A DNA stretch of 64,000 bases. It comes from Plotosus lineatus. Taxonomy: Eukaryota; Chordata; Actinopteri; Siluriformes; Plotosidae. The stretch is from positions 63,273,580 to 63,337,579 of the forward strand of contig CM045729.1 of the NCBI GenBank assembly GCA_024760905.1. The letters run 5' to 3'. Shown one piece after another: positions 1 through 11,703 of this stretch. Under the pieces are notes generated by a model. That model was not told the origin of the DNA and made no database searches. It saw only the letters and a list, made by a program, of their open reading frames with translations. Both the position numbers and the translations under genes were made by a program. Position 1 is the first letter of the stretch, and every line of letters starts with the position of its first letter.

Positions 1-25
1 AGTAGCAGAACTGGACTGTTGCTCA

Positions 26-600
26 GTGGTCCAAAGTACTTTTTTGGATGAAATCAAATTTTGCATGTCATTCGGAAATCAAGATGCCAGAGTCTGGAGG
101 AAGACTGGGGAGAAGGAAATGCCAAAATGCCTGAAGTCCAGTGTCAAGTACCCACAGTCAGTGATGGTCTGGGGTGCCATGTCAGCTTCTGGTGTTGGTC
201 CACTGTGTTTTATCAAGGGCAGGGTCAATACAGCTAGCTATCAGGAGATTTTGGAGCACTTCATGCTTCCACCTACTGAAAAGCTTTGTGGAGATGATTT
301 CATTTTTCAGCACGACCTGGCACCTGCTCACAGTGCCAAAACCACTGGTAAATGGTTTACTGACCATGGTATTACTGTGCTCAATTGGCCTGCCAACTCT
401 CCTGACCTGAACCCCATAGAGAATCTGTGGGATATTGTGAAGAGAAAGTTGAGAGACACCAGACCCAACACTGTGGATGAGCTTAAGACTGCTATCGAAG
501 CACCTGGGCCTTCATAACATCTCAGCAGTGCCACAGGCTGACTGCCTCCATGCCACGCCTGTCATTTCTGCAAAAGGATTCCTGACCAAGTATTGAGTGC
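26..600 (+). pseudogene. Tc1-type transposase, C-terminal part, frameshifted
   Basis: DDE transposase of the Tc1 family, which cuts and reinserts the element at TA. The readable frame runs 26-517. It shows VWRK, the second catalytic Asp in QHDLAPAHSA, and the DLNPIENLW box with the third acidic residue. The first catalytic Asp lies in the LDEIKF stretch near 48-62. Upstream of 26 the protein continues in another frame (NWTVAQWSKV), so one base appears lost in the T run at about 40-46. After 500 the protein moves to another frame (WAFITSQQCHRLTASMPR) and stops at 583-585. At least two frameshifts make it a pseudogene. Confidence 0.85.
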
Positions 601-790
601 ATAACTGAACATAATTATTTGAAGGTTGACTTTTTTTGGTATTAAAAGCACTTTTTTATTGATCGGATGAAATATGCTAATTTTTTTAGATAGGGATTTT
701 TAGTTTTTCTTTACTTTTTTGCCAAAATTATCAATATTAAAACAATAAAAGGCTTGAACTACTTCAGTTGTGTATAATGAATCTAAAATA

Positions 791-1135
791 AGGGCAGTGG
801 TGGTCGAGCGGTATAGGGCGCTGGATCGCTGATCCAAAGGTTGGGGGTTCGAGTCCCACTCTCCACAAGGTTGTCACTGTCCTCCCCAGTGCAGCTAACT
901 GGGTTATCAAAGGCCGGCCATGTCTCTCACTGTCTATGGTGTGAGGCATGTAAAAGAACCATTGCTGACTTTCGTAAAGAGTAGGCTGCAAATCCGTCGG
1001 CGTGTTTCCGCCTTGCGATGGCCTGGCGAGCTGTCCAGGGTGTACTATGCCCTCGCCCAAAGTTGGCTGGGATGGGCGCCAGCCTCCCCACAACCCAAAT
1101 TAGGATTAAGCAGCTACAGAAAATGAACTGAACTG
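791..1135 (+). mobile_element. tRNA-derived SINE, body with tail A (L2-like), intact with target duplication
   Basis: Bounded by a perfect 14-bp duplication ATGAATCTAAAATA (777-790 and 1136-1149). The head has pol III box A-like and box B-like (GGTTCGAGTCC) motifs. The central body includes TCTCACTGTCTATGGTG and GAACCATTGCTGACTTTCG. The 3' tail (CTGTCCAGGGTGTA ... TTAGGATTAAGCAG) is the L2-like type shared with other fish SINEs in this window. Reference copy for tail A. Confidence 0.9.
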
Positions 1136-1149
1136 ATGAATCTAAAATA

Positions 1150-1707
1150 CAGTAAAACCTCCGCTGACGAACACTTAAGCTCACAAACTTTTCGCCTCAA
1201 GAACATTCAATTCGCGAGCATATAGTCTCTGCTGACGAACTAGTTTTCGGCGGACGAACCAAACCACGCGGTCGAACAGCGCCATGGTAGCGGCCACGAG
1301 AGGCTGACGCACGCTCACGGCGTCCCAGTTCGTCACCCCCTTTCTTTGAGTGCGGACGTGGTTTGTGTTTGATAGACATTTTGGACCATATTGAGTGTAC
1401 TTTTGCTATTATGGGACCGAAAAAGACCCCACCACAGGCTAGTGTTAAGCCTAAGAAGACATTAAAGAAAATTACGATCGAGCAGAAGAAGGAGATCATT
1501 GAAAAACACGAACGAGGTGTGTGTTTGTGTGACTTAGCGTCCAGTTTTAAGGCTTATTTAGTAGAAAATTATGTTTTATGGGGACCTGGGAACGGATTAT
1601 TCTCATTTTAATGGTTTATTATGGGAAATAAATGTTCGGAAGACGAACTTTTCACCTTACACACACTTTCTGGGAACCAATTATGTTCGTGAGCTGAGGT
1701 ATCACTG
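1150..1707 (+). mobile_element. Tigger/pogo-like element, internally deleted
   Basis: Terminal inverted repeats start CAGTAAAACCTCCGCTGACG and, on the other strand, CAGTGATACCTCAGCTCACG. The element is flanked by TA on both sides (1148-1149, 1708-1709), the hallmark of the Tc1/mariner/pogo superfamily. At 558 bp it keeps only the start of the transposase. Confidence 0.85.
1411..1611 (+). pseudogene. Tigger transposase N-terminus, truncated
   Basis: Starts MGPKK, followed by a basic stretch and ITIEQKKEIIEKHERG, the typical first helices of the pogo/Tigger (CENP-B-like) DNA-binding HTH. About 45 residues match the family; the frame then runs into unrelated sequence and stops. The remaining HTH and the whole DDE domain are missing, so this is a deletion derivative without activity. 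Confidence 0.75.
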
Positions 1708-1825
1708 TATATGAAAGTCTAATGTTTATCAGTACATTACAGAAAATAATGAACTTTATCACAATATGCTAATTTTTTGAGAAGGACTAGTATACACCAC
1801 TCTTTACTCTAAAATTGTAATTGTA

Positions 1826-2489
1826 CAGTGGTACCTCACCTTACAATAGTCCCAGCAAACAAAAAATCCAGGTTACGAAAAACATTTTCCAAAAATTTTT
1901 GTCTCTGTATACAAAACATGTTCTGCTTACGAAAAGCGCCACTCAAACATTCAAACAATGCACGAGCTGCTCTCCCATTGGCTGGTAGGGATGACTCAGC
2001 TCCCTCCCATTGGCTATCTCCCAACATCCTGCCCCGCTGGCCTCCCATTGGCTAGGGGGGATGACGCAGTTCCCTCTCATAGGTTATTATGGAGCACCCA
2101 TAATGCTTTTCATGTAAAGGACAGGGTTACTGTTGTTTCCTGAGTTTTTCGAGTGTGTTCATTGCAACTTTATCTTTCGGCTCAGGCTTTTAACCTTGCA
2201 TAAACATTTGTGTATGTATATATATATATAAATATCTCTGCTCAGAAGACATGGTCAACACGCGCGCAAGCGCGTGATTCCCAGTGCAAATGAAAAGAAG
2301 CGGGCTCGTGGCATGCGGTTGAGTGATATCGCAGGTATGCTTTTATAATTTTCAAGGGTTTGTGGGTAGTTTTGGGGGCCTTGAAACGAATCTCACGTTT
2401 TACATGTAGAATGCGGTTCAATTTCCAAAAAATCCAGGTTCTGAAAAAGGCTCTGGAACAGATTAATTTCGTCAGGTGAGGTACCACTG
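1826..2489 (+). mobile_element. Tigger-like MITE, 664 bp
   Basis: Terminal repeats CAGTGGTACCTCACCTTACA and, from the other end, CAGTGGTACCTCACCTGACG, flanked by TA (1824-1825, 2490-2491). Its termini resemble those of the neighbouring 1150-1707 element, so the two families are related. The interior has no intact transposase; a short basic stretch near 2290-2335 may be an HTH remnant. Confidence 0.85.
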
Positions 2490-4009
2490 TATTTGCCATA
2501 CTTTTGTTCTTTGTGTTTTTGCTATTTTTCTGGATTATTTCCCCATTTACTCCATTTAAAAATAACATAGCAGATATATTTATTTATTCAGCTAGTTCCA
2601 CGTATCACACTACGCTATAATTCCTAAGCAGAATTCCTAAGCAGAGCCCCACAACCATAGAGCATGTCTTTGATGGTGGTCCTGAGCCCATCTGTCCATT
2701 CATGCCAACCCTAACGCTGACTAGATGCTGATCGGCACCCAAGAAATACGAGGCTTCGTCACAACATTTCATGTCCATGGTTAATGTAAAAAGACACCAA
2801 GGTCCTCTAAACATGACTCAAAAGAACTGAATTCACACATTCACTCTGTATGTAGTGTAGATGTCTCACGGTTTTTCTAAATTATCCATTAAACATTTAC
2901 ATTTAATCAGTTTTTATTTTGGATCCCAGACCTCAAAAGGTGGAAACACAGAACATGAACTCGTTAAACGGATAATTAAACTAAAAAGACAGGTGATAAA
3001 ATTAATTTAAAAATGAGTCAGTGAAAGGTTGTGAAAAGAAAACAGTGTTAACCTTGCTCGAGCATATCAGGGAAATGCAGGGGAGACGTACTTATTTATT
3101 TCCTCCATGAAGGAGTAACACAACTCTTATAACACCATCCTCGGACACCTACCACTAGAGATATCTATCATGAGCGTCGCTTTTAAGCGGTGCATAAATA
3201 TATTACGGACAACCAGTACTCATCCATATACTCATGAGAGGAAATAACTGCAGCTACCAGTTCATTTCTGGAGAAAAATTTAAATTTCTGTTAAATCTCA
3301 ATACTCACTGTACTCACTATATTGCATCAGGCTGGATCAGAAAAGGGGGCGGGCTCTCCGAATGATTAACTGTGTCAGATGTTCAATGTCGTCTCCACTG
3401 CACAGAACCTGGCTCTAAATTTCAATACAAAGTCTCTATCACTGAAACTACCTCTCAAAACCTGACATCATGACAGGGAAATGCTGGTTTCATTTCTAAG
3501 AAAGGGAAGGGCACGACGGGAGCCCACCCTCTTTTAGTGTCTGGTTCAGGATGATGCAGATATACGGCGGCATTAAAAACACAGTGTGAACAGTCTAAAG
3601 AAAATAATAATGAATCATAACAACAACAACAACAACAACCATAAATCATATTTGTGGCACATTTCCCTGGAGTGTGAACGTAAGTCTTCAAACACTTCAA
3701 ATCCGGTTACATAACAGAGTAGATCACCCGGTGGGGAGTAGATCACGCCATACGTCCCAATTCAAAGCATTTTGTGTTTAACCTACAACACTAAGCTCAA
3801 CTTTATGGTAGCTTTAGAAAGAAGAGCTGGTAGATAGACAGGAATCTCTCCACACTTCCACATGCACTCAACTGCGGTCTATGAAAAAAAGATAGATGTG
3901 TTACAGACAGTGATTTTGAAAAGATCAGTTCATTATTCCATGAAGGGAGAAAAAGGAAAGAGCTCACAGAATACACCCGGAAAGCCTTTTTATCCTTCAT
4001 GGTCATACA
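2490..4009. other. Non-coding interval with one dispersed repeat copy
   Basis: No gene was recognised. The part from about 2930 to 3210 shares motifs (for example ACAGAACATGAACTC) with 21880-22090, so it is a copy of an unnamed dispersed repeat. A (CAA)n run lies near 3618-3640. Confidence 0.5.
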
Positions 4010-4021
4010 CACACACAAATA

Positions 4022-4067
<46 letters not shown>

Positions 4068-4081
4068 CTCACAGAAAACCA

Positions 4082-4131
<50 letters not shown>

Positions 4132-7100
4132 AGCACGTGCACACAAAGACACACACGAGAGAGAGAGAGAGAGAGCACACACGAGAGCAAGAGACTGCTC
4201 TCACACACACACACACACGAGAGCAAGAGACTGCTCTCACACACACACACACGCGAGAGCAAGAGACTGCTCTCACACACACACACACACGAGAGCAAGA
4301 GACTGCTCTCACACACACACGCACACGACAGCAAGAGACTGCTCTCACACACACACACACACACACGAGAGCAAGAGACTGCTCACACACACACACACAC
4401 ACACACACGAGAGCAAGAGACTGCCCTCACACACACACACACACACACGAGAGCAAGAGACTGCTCTCACACACACACACACACGAGAGCAAGAGACTGC
4501 TCTCACACACACACACACACACGAGAGCAAGAGACTGCTCTCACACACACACACGCACACGAGAGCAAGAGACTGCTCTCACACACACACACACGAGAGC
4601 AAGAGACTGCTCTCACACACACACACACACGAGAGCAAGAGACTGCTCTCACACACACACACACGAGAGCAAGAGACTGCTCTCACACACACACACACGA
4701 GAGCAAGAGACTGCTCTCACACACACACACGAGAGCAAGAGACTGCTCTCACACACACACACGAGAGCAAGAGACTGCTCTCACACACACACACACGAGA
4801 GCAAGAGACTGCTCTCACACACACACACGAGAGCAAGAGACTGCTCTCACACACACGAGAGCAAGAGACTGCTCTCACACACACACACGAGAGCAAGAGA
4901 CTGCTCTCACACACACACACGAGAGCAAGAGACTGCTCTCACACACACACACACGAGAGCAAGAGACTGCTCTCACACACACACACACGAGAGCAAGAGA
5001 CTGCTCTCACACACACACACAGAGCAAGAGACTGCTCTCACACACACACACACGAGCAAGAGACTGCTCTCACACACACACACACACGAGAGCAAGAGAC
5101 TGCTCTCACACACACACACACGAGAGCAAGAGACTGCTCTCACACACACACACGAGCAAGAGACTGCTCTCACACACACACACACGAGAGCAAGAGACTG
5201 CTCTCACACACACACACACGAGCAAGAGACTGCTCTCACACACACACACACGAGAGCAAGAGACTGCTCTCACACACACACACACGAGAGCAAGAGACTG
5301 CTCTCACACACACACACACGAGAGCAAGAGACTGCTCTCACACACACACACACGAGAGCAAGAGACTGCTCTCACACACACACACACGAGAGCAAGAGAC
5401 TGCTCTCACACACACACACACGAGAGCAAGAGACTGCTCTCACACACACACACACACGAGAGCAAGAGACTGCTCTCACACACACACACACGAGAGCAAG
5501 AGACTGCTCTCACACACACACACGAGAGCAAGAGACTGCTCTCACACACACACACACGAGAGCAAGAGACTGCTCTCACACACACACACACGAGAGCAAG
5601 AGACTGCTCTCACACACACACACGAGCAAGAGACTGCTCTCACACACACACACACGAGCAAGAGACTGCTCTCACACACACACACACGAGAGCAAGAGAC
5701 TGCTCTCACACACACACACACACACACACACACGAGAGCAAGAGACTGCTCTCACACACACGAGAGCAAGAGACTGCTCTCACACACACGAGAGCAAGAG
5801 ACTGCTCTCACACACGCGAGAGCAAGAGACTGCTCTCACACACACACACACACGCGAGAGCAAGAGACTGCTCTCACACACACACACGCGAGAGCAAGAG
5901 ACTGCGCTCACACACACGCGAGAGCAAGAGACTGCTCTCACACACACGCGAGAGCAAGAGACTGCTCTCACACACACGCGAGAGCAAGAGACTGCTCTCA
6001 CACACACGCGAGAGCAAGAGACTGCTCTCACACACACGAGAGCAAGAGACTGCTCTCACACACACACGCGAGAGCAAGAGACTGCTCACACACACGCGAG
6101 AGCAAGAGACTGCTCTCACACACGCTGAGAGCAAGAGACTGCTCACACACACGCCGAGAGCAAGGACTGCTCTCACACACGCGAGAGCAAGAGACTGCTC
6201 ACACACACACGCGAGAGCAAGAGACTGCTCTCACACACACGCGAGAGCAAGAGACTGCTCTCACACACACGCGAGAGCAAGAGACTGCTCTCACACACAC
6301 ACACGCGAGAGCAAGAGACTGCTCTCACACACACGCGAGAGCAAGAGACTGCTCTCACACACACACACGCGAGAGCAAGAGACTGCTCTCACACACACAC
6401 ACGCGAGAGCAAGAGACTGCTCTCACACACACACACACACACGAGAGCAAGAGACTGCTCTCACACACACACACACACACGAGAGCAAGAGACTGCTCTC
6501 ACACACACACACACACACGAGAACAAGAGACTGCTCTCACACACACACACACACACACGAGAGCAAGAGACTGCTCTCACACACACGAGAGCAAGAGACT
6601 GCTCTCACACACACGAGAGCAAGAGACTGCTCTCACACACGAGAGCAAGAGACTGCTCTCACACACACGAGAGCAAGAGACTTCTCACACACACGAGAGC
6701 AAGAGACTGCTCTCACACACACGAGAGCAAGAGACTGCTCTCACACACACGAGAGCAAGAGACTGCTCTCACACACACGAGAGCAAGAGACTGCTCTCAC
6801 ACACACGAGAGCAAGAGACTGCTCTCACACACACACACACGAGAGCAAGAGACTGCTCTCACACACACACACGAGAGCAAGAGACTGCTCTCACACACAC
6901 ACGAGAGCAAGAGACTGCTCTCACACACACACGAGAGCAAGAGACTGCTCTCACACACACACACGAGAGCAAGAGACTGCTCTCACACACACACACGAGA
7001 GCAAGAGACTGCTCTCACACACACACACGAGAGCAAGAGACTGCTCTCACACACACACACGAGAGCAAGAGACTGCTCTCACACACACACACGAGAGCAA

Positions 7101-8031
7101 GAGACTGCTCTCACACACACTCAAGAGCAAGAGACTGCTCTCACACACACACACACGAGAGCAAGAGACTGCTCTCACACACACGCACGAGACCAAGAGA
7201 CTCCTCTCACACACACACACGAGAGCAACAGACTGCTCTCACACACACACACACGAGCAAGAGACTGCTCTCACACACACACACACGAGAGCAAGAGACT
7301 GCTCTCACACACACACACACGAGCAAGAGACTGCTCTCACACACACACACGAGAGCAAGAGACTGCTCTCACACACACACACGAGAGCAAGAGACTGCTC
7401 TCACACACACACATGAGAGCAAGAGACTGCTCTCACACACACACACGAGAGCAAGAGACTGCTCTCACACACACTCAAGAGCAAGAGACTGCTCTCACAC
7501 ACACACGAGAGCAAGAGACTGCTCACACACACACGAGAGCAAGAGACTGCTCTCACACACACACGAGAGCAAGAGACTGCTCTCACACACACGAGAGCAA
7601 GAGACTGCTCTCACACACACACACGAGAGCAAGAGACTGCTCTCACACACACACACGAGAGCAAGAGACTGCTCTCACACACACACGAGAGCAAGAGACT
7701 GCTCTCACCCACACGAGAGCAAGAGACTGCTCTCACACACACACATGAGAGCAAGAGACTGCTCTCACACTCTCACACACACACACACACACACAAGAGA
7801 GCAAGAGACTGCTCTCACACACACACACACACGAGAGCAAGAGACCGCTCTCACACACACGAGAGCAAGAGACCGCTCTCACACACACGAGAGCAAGAGA
7901 CCGCTCTCACACACACGAGAGCAAGAGACCGCTCTCACACACACACGAGAGCAAGAGACCGCTCTCACACACACACAAGAGCAAGAGACTGCTCTCACAC
8001 ACACATACACACACGAGAGCAAGAGACTGCT

Positions 8032-8067
<36 letters not shown>

Positions 8068-8320
8068 AGCAAGAGACTGCTCTCACACACACACACACAC
8101 ACACACACGAGAGCAAGAGACTGCTCTCACACACACACACACACACGCGAGCAAGAGACTGCTCTCACACACACACACACACGCCAGCAAGAGACTGCTC
8201 TCACACACACACACACGAGAACAAGAGACTGCTCTCACACACACACGAGAGCAAGAGACTGCTCTCACACTCTCACACACACACACACACACACGAGAGA
8301 GAGCTCACACAGGAGAGAGA
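4010..8320. repeat. Hairpin satellite: (CA)n alternating with GAGAGCAAGAGACTGCTCTC, well over 100 units
   Basis: After short (GA)n and (CA)n tracts at 4020-4190, a unit of about 26-40 bp repeats until about 8270. Each unit is a variable CA run plus GAGAGCA-AGAGAC-TGCTCTC, a 7-bp perfect inverted repeat with a 6-nt loop. Local variants cluster: CG-containing linkers at about 5810-6410, and a run of five units with CCGCTCTC at about 7833-7965. The array is open in several frames, but only because the unit lacks stop codons; it is not a gene. Confidence 0.95.
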
Positions 8321-8640
8321 AAGAGAGGGCCCGCACGCACACAGATGAGAAAGAAAGCTCCCACACACGAGAGCGAGCTCACACACGAGAGAGAGAGAGA
8401 GAAAGAGAGAGAGCGAGAGAGTACATGCACGTACACACACACACACACACGTGAGAGAGCACGCTCTCATACACAAGCACGCACACACACGCACGAGAGA
8501 GAGAAAGCGTGAGAGAGCAAGAGCACGCGTGTGTGCGCACGAGAGAGAGAACACGCACGAACATGCTCTCACACGCGCGCACGACAGGGAGAGAGAACAC
8601 GCGCAAACACGCTCTCACACGCGCACGACAGGGAGCAAGG
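8321..8640. repeat. GA/CA-rich transition between the two arrays
   Basis: Irregular alternation of GAGAGA, CACACA and GCACGCAC tracts linking the hairpin satellite to the 32-bp minisatellite. The units look like degraded forms of both neighbours. Confidence 0.8.
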
Positions 8641-9024
8641 GGCTCTCGCACGACAGGGCGAGCGCGAGCACGGGCTCTCGCACGACAGGGCGAGCGCGAG
8701 CACGGGCTCTCGCACGACAGGGCGAGCGCGAGCACGGGCTCTCGCACGACAGGGCGAGCGCGAGCACGGGCTCTCGCACGACAGGGCGAGCGCGAGCACG
8801 GGCTCTCGCACGACAGGGCGAGCGCGAGCACGGGCTCTCGCACGACAGGGCGAGAGCGAGCACGGGCTCTCGCACGACAGGGCGAGAGCGAGCACGGGCT
8901 CTCGCACGACAGGGCGAGAGCGAGCACGGGCTCTCGCACGACAGGGCGAGAGCGAGCACGGGCTCTCGCACGACAGGGCGAGAGCGGGCACGGGCTCTCG
9001 CACGACAGGGCGAGAGCGGGCACG
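8641..9024. repeat. 32-bp minisatellite, 12 units in three variant blocks
   Basis: Twelve head-to-tail units of exactly 32 bp start at 8641 and every 32 bp to 8993. Each begins GGCTCTCGCACGACAGGGCG. Units 1-6 continue AGCGCGAGCACG, units 7-10 AGAGCGAGCACG, and units 11-12 AGAGCGGGCACG. The variants are grouped in blocks of 6, 4 and 2, as expected from recent tandem duplication. Confidence 0.95.
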
Positions 9025-9290
9025 GGCTCTCACACGCGCACGACAGGGAGAGGGCACGGGCTCTCACATGCACCCGCACAGAGAGAGAACAGGCTCTCAC
9101 ACGCACGCACAGAGAGAGAACAGGCTCTCACACGCGCACGACAGAGAGGGAGCACAGGCTCTCACACGAGAGCGAGAGAGAGAGAGAGAGAGCTCACACA
9201 CACAGACACGAGAGCCCGTTCTCACACAAACATAAGAAAGACAGTGCGCTGTCGCTCTCACACGAGAGAGAGAGAGAGACTGAATAAATC
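9025..9290. repeat. Degenerate GA/CA/GGCTCTCACAC repeats closing the array
   Basis: Irregular units of GGCTCTCACACGCGCACGAC type mixed with (GA)n. They continue the neighbouring minisatellite in decayed form. Confidence 0.8.
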
Positions 9291-9309
9291 AGTGAATGTA
9301 CAATAGGTT

Positions 9310-10020
9310 CCCGGTCGCTCAGCAGATCACTTGATTTCTGATCAAAAATGTGTTGAGACTAAAAGCGCCGCCCGAGAAGCCTTCTGCCCCGACACACACA
9401 CACACACACACACCGACTCTCACTACAACTGACTCTTCCATGATGGAGTCGGTTCTAATCTCCACATGTCCGTCCTGTTCTATTGTGAAGCACCGACAGA
9501 ACACAAAGCCCCGAAAGCCCGAAGCTTTTAAACTGAAAGTGATTCGGCTGTCAACCGGTCGGCGGTTATTTCGGAAGCTCTCGCGCTCCTTCGTTTCTCT
9601 AAATAAATGACAACAAGCACCATATTTACCGCACCACTCGCTCTCAAAACCAGCACACCCAACTTTAGCAAATCCTGAAAGTCCGGTTCAGAGAGCGCGT
9701 GGGCTTACCGTGGACCAACTGCTGACAGGTCGGCTTCGGAGGCGAGGGGAAGACGCTCGAAACACCCCGAGCGGTGGAGCGCCGATCCGTCCCGGGTGAG
9801 TTTCTCACAGGTTTTCGGTGTCCGCGCGTGTTTGTGTGCGGCCCAAGCAAGCAGGCAGCAGCTCACTCCCTCCGCGCGACACTCTCCACCAGTGACGTCA
9901 TCGGGGCCGTGCTACAAAGAGGGCGGTGCGCGCCCAGTGTGGGCCGTTTGGGACGACCGTCTATCCATTCAGATTCCTCATCACTGCCCAGAACTGCCAG
10001 AACATCAGCTTCAGATTGAT
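9310..10020. promoter_or_regulatory. CpG-rich, promoter-like segment with splice donors on both strands
   Basis: This is the only non-satellite stretch of the window with dense CpG, best at 9540-9960. It holds a perfect CRE (9893-9900), GGGCGG at about 9922, a + strand donor GTGAGT at 9796, and a - strand donor reading GTAAGC near 9709. This fits a CpG-island first exon or promoter. No coding exon is recognised next to it. It could be a distal fhl2 promoter 37 kb upstream or belong to an unseen neighbour. A (CA)n tract sits at about 9390-9412. Confidence 0.45.
9893..9900. promoter_or_regulatory. Perfect cAMP response element TGACGTCA
   Basis: Palindromic CREB/ATF site inside the CpG-rich segment, where CpG is otherwise depleted in this genome. 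Its context supports a real promoter but does not prove one. Confidence 0.5.
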
Positions 10021-10051
10021 GGAGTGGCCCAAGAAAACCTCCCATATTTCA

Positions 10052-10345
10052 TTCATACCTTTTCGAGGCTGCTGAATCCTAACAGAGGAGGCTGGTGTCC
10101 ATCTCAGCCGACTCCGGGCAGAGTACACCCTGGATCATTAGGCCATTACAGGGCCAAAGCTCACATAACCATTCACCTAGGGGTGATTTGGAACAGCCAA
10201 TTAACCTCCATGTTTCTGAGGAAACCACGCAAGCATGACGAGAACTTACAAACTCAACACAGAAATGCCTGAGCTGGGAATCGAACCCAGCCAGACCTTC
10301 TTGATGGCAGGCAGACGTGTTCACCACTACGCCACCGTGCCACCA
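10052..10345 (-). mobile_element. tRNA-SINE with L2-like tail (second SINE family), reverse
   Basis: Flanked by the duplication TCCCATATTTCA (10040-10051 and 10346-10357). On the - strand the head carries a GTGGCGTAGTGG-like box A and GGTTCGATTCCC-like box B. It is followed by a body equivalent to the fish GTTTCCTC...CACAGTCC segment and the L2-like tail with AATCCTAA at the left end. Confidence 0.85.
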
Positions 10346-10407
10346 TCCCATATTTCAAAGATAAATAAAAACAAGTCTTTAAAGACACTCACATTATTAT
10401 TTGTGGA

Positions 10408-10690
10408 GCGGGACAGTGCTGGTCGGGTCCTGGAGCACTGATCCCAAGATCAGGGGTTCAAGGCCCAATATCAGTGGGTTGTCACTGCCGTCGTCCCAGT
10501 CCCCCAACACATGGCGCAACTAAGTGTGTTATCAAAGGCCAGTCATGTAAAGGAACCATTACTGGCTTTCATCAAGAATAGGCTGCATAGCCGTCAACCT
10601 GTTTCTGCCCTGTGATGGCCAGCAAGAAGTTCACGGTGCACACTGCCCTCGACTAGAGTCAGCTGAGATGGGCGCCAGCATCCCAATGAT
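10408..10690 (+). mobile_element. Old copy of the body SINE, tail A type
   Basis: Diverged head, body (TTATCAAAGGCCAGTCATGT, ATTACTGGCTTTC) and L2-like tail (GATGGGCGCCAGC). No clear target duplication was seen. Confidence 0.7.
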
Positions 10691-10881
10691 TTAATGAAAT
10701 TATTAGCGGAGGCTACTTCCTGCTGAATAGTAACCTTAAGGGCTTTAAGAGTTTGGGTGATATGCTCAGAATTTAAGGTATCACAAGAGGAGTCAGGGGA
10801 CCATTATGAGACCACCCGATCCGGTACCATTTCCATTAGCGCTTAAAATGGTCTATAAGTTGTGTGTGTGTGTGTGTGTGT

Positions 10882-10931
<50 letters not shown>

Positions 10932-11514
10932 ATATATGGTTCTTCAAACTCAAGGTGATCAAGTTGTGGTCCTAAAATGTTTTCAAGCATAACAATGCAA
11001 CAGTCAGAAGTTACAATAACAGTTACACCACTCTTCGAAGAAGCAAGAAGTGTACTGAATATAGTTTCATGTGTACAAATAATACCAGCTGTGACGCAAT
11101 AGCATAGCTGGCATTGTTTTCACTTCTGCCATTTGTGTGTGTGTTGTATTTTAAAAACTGCTTGACATATCACCATCAAATTTTCAGCACAGCAAATTGG
11201 GACCAAAGGTTCACAAAAAGTTTTTGAGAAGGTTATCATAGGAAAAGTTCAATATCAACATAATGGCAAATTGCTTATAATAGATAGAAAGCAGCTGGTG
11301 CAGTTCCTTTGAGGGCATTTAGTCCGATTATCATTAAACTTTAAAAAAGAAAAAAAGATTTAACCTTTGAACTGTAAGAAGTTTTTTTGCGCGTTACCTT
11401 CTATTACCGCTGTGCTTTCTATGATGTTCTTTGTTTTTCATAAGATCTGAACCGAGAAACTCATCATTAGTGTCACAGACGCATTTCTCGTTCATTTTCT
11501 TTAGGGAACCCAAT
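10691..11514. other. Non-coding interval with a TG/TA microsatellite
   Basis: (TG)n then (TA)n at about 10860-10926. Nothing else was recognised. Confidence 0.6.
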
Positions 11515-11703
11515 GGCCTACTCTTTACAAAAATCAGCAATACTTTGTTTTCATGACCCTCACCACAGATAGTGAGAGACATGACTGGCCTTTGATAACC
11601 CAGTTGGTTTCACTGGGGAGACAGCAGTGACAACTTGGTGATAGGCTTGAACCCCTGACTTTTGGCTCAGTAAGCCAGCACCCTACTACCAGGCCATCAC
11701 TCC
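11515..11703 (-). mobile_element. Body SINE fragment, reverse
   Basis: Carries the complements of the body motifs (AGTGAGAGACATG, CCTTTGATAACCCAGTTG) and a diverged head. The 3' tail is missing. Confidence 0.65.

Larger units (their letters stand above)
1..1790 (+). mobile_element. Tc1/mariner element, 3' part, carrying two nested insertions
   Basis: A decayed Tc1-like transposon that runs off the left edge of the window. The transposase relic (26-600) is followed by an AT-rich 3' region. That region is cut at about 790 by a SINE (791-1135) and directly afterwards by a Tigger-like element (1150-1707). The Tc1 3' end resumes at 1710 and ends near GAGAAGGACTAG at 1790, followed by TA. Removing both insertions leaves a continuous AT-rich Tc1-type 3' end. 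The 5' terminal repeat lies outside the window. Confidence 0.75.

Noticed and set aside
3862..7416. 1184-codon open frame (His-Thr and Arg-Ala-Arg-Asp-Cys-Ser repeats) and overlapping frames on both strands
   Set aside because: It exists only because the CA/hairpin satellite lacks stop codons. All frames of the array are equally open and there is no protein family resemblance.
4180..8270. CRISPR-like look of the array (short repeats with inverted symmetry)
   Set aside because: Spacers are just CA runs of variable length, no cas genes are present, and the genome is eukaryotic.
8379..9306. Overlapping long frames in the minisatellite
   Set aside because: The unit is 32 bp, so each frame rotates through three reading phases. 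Openness on both strands reflects composition, not selection.
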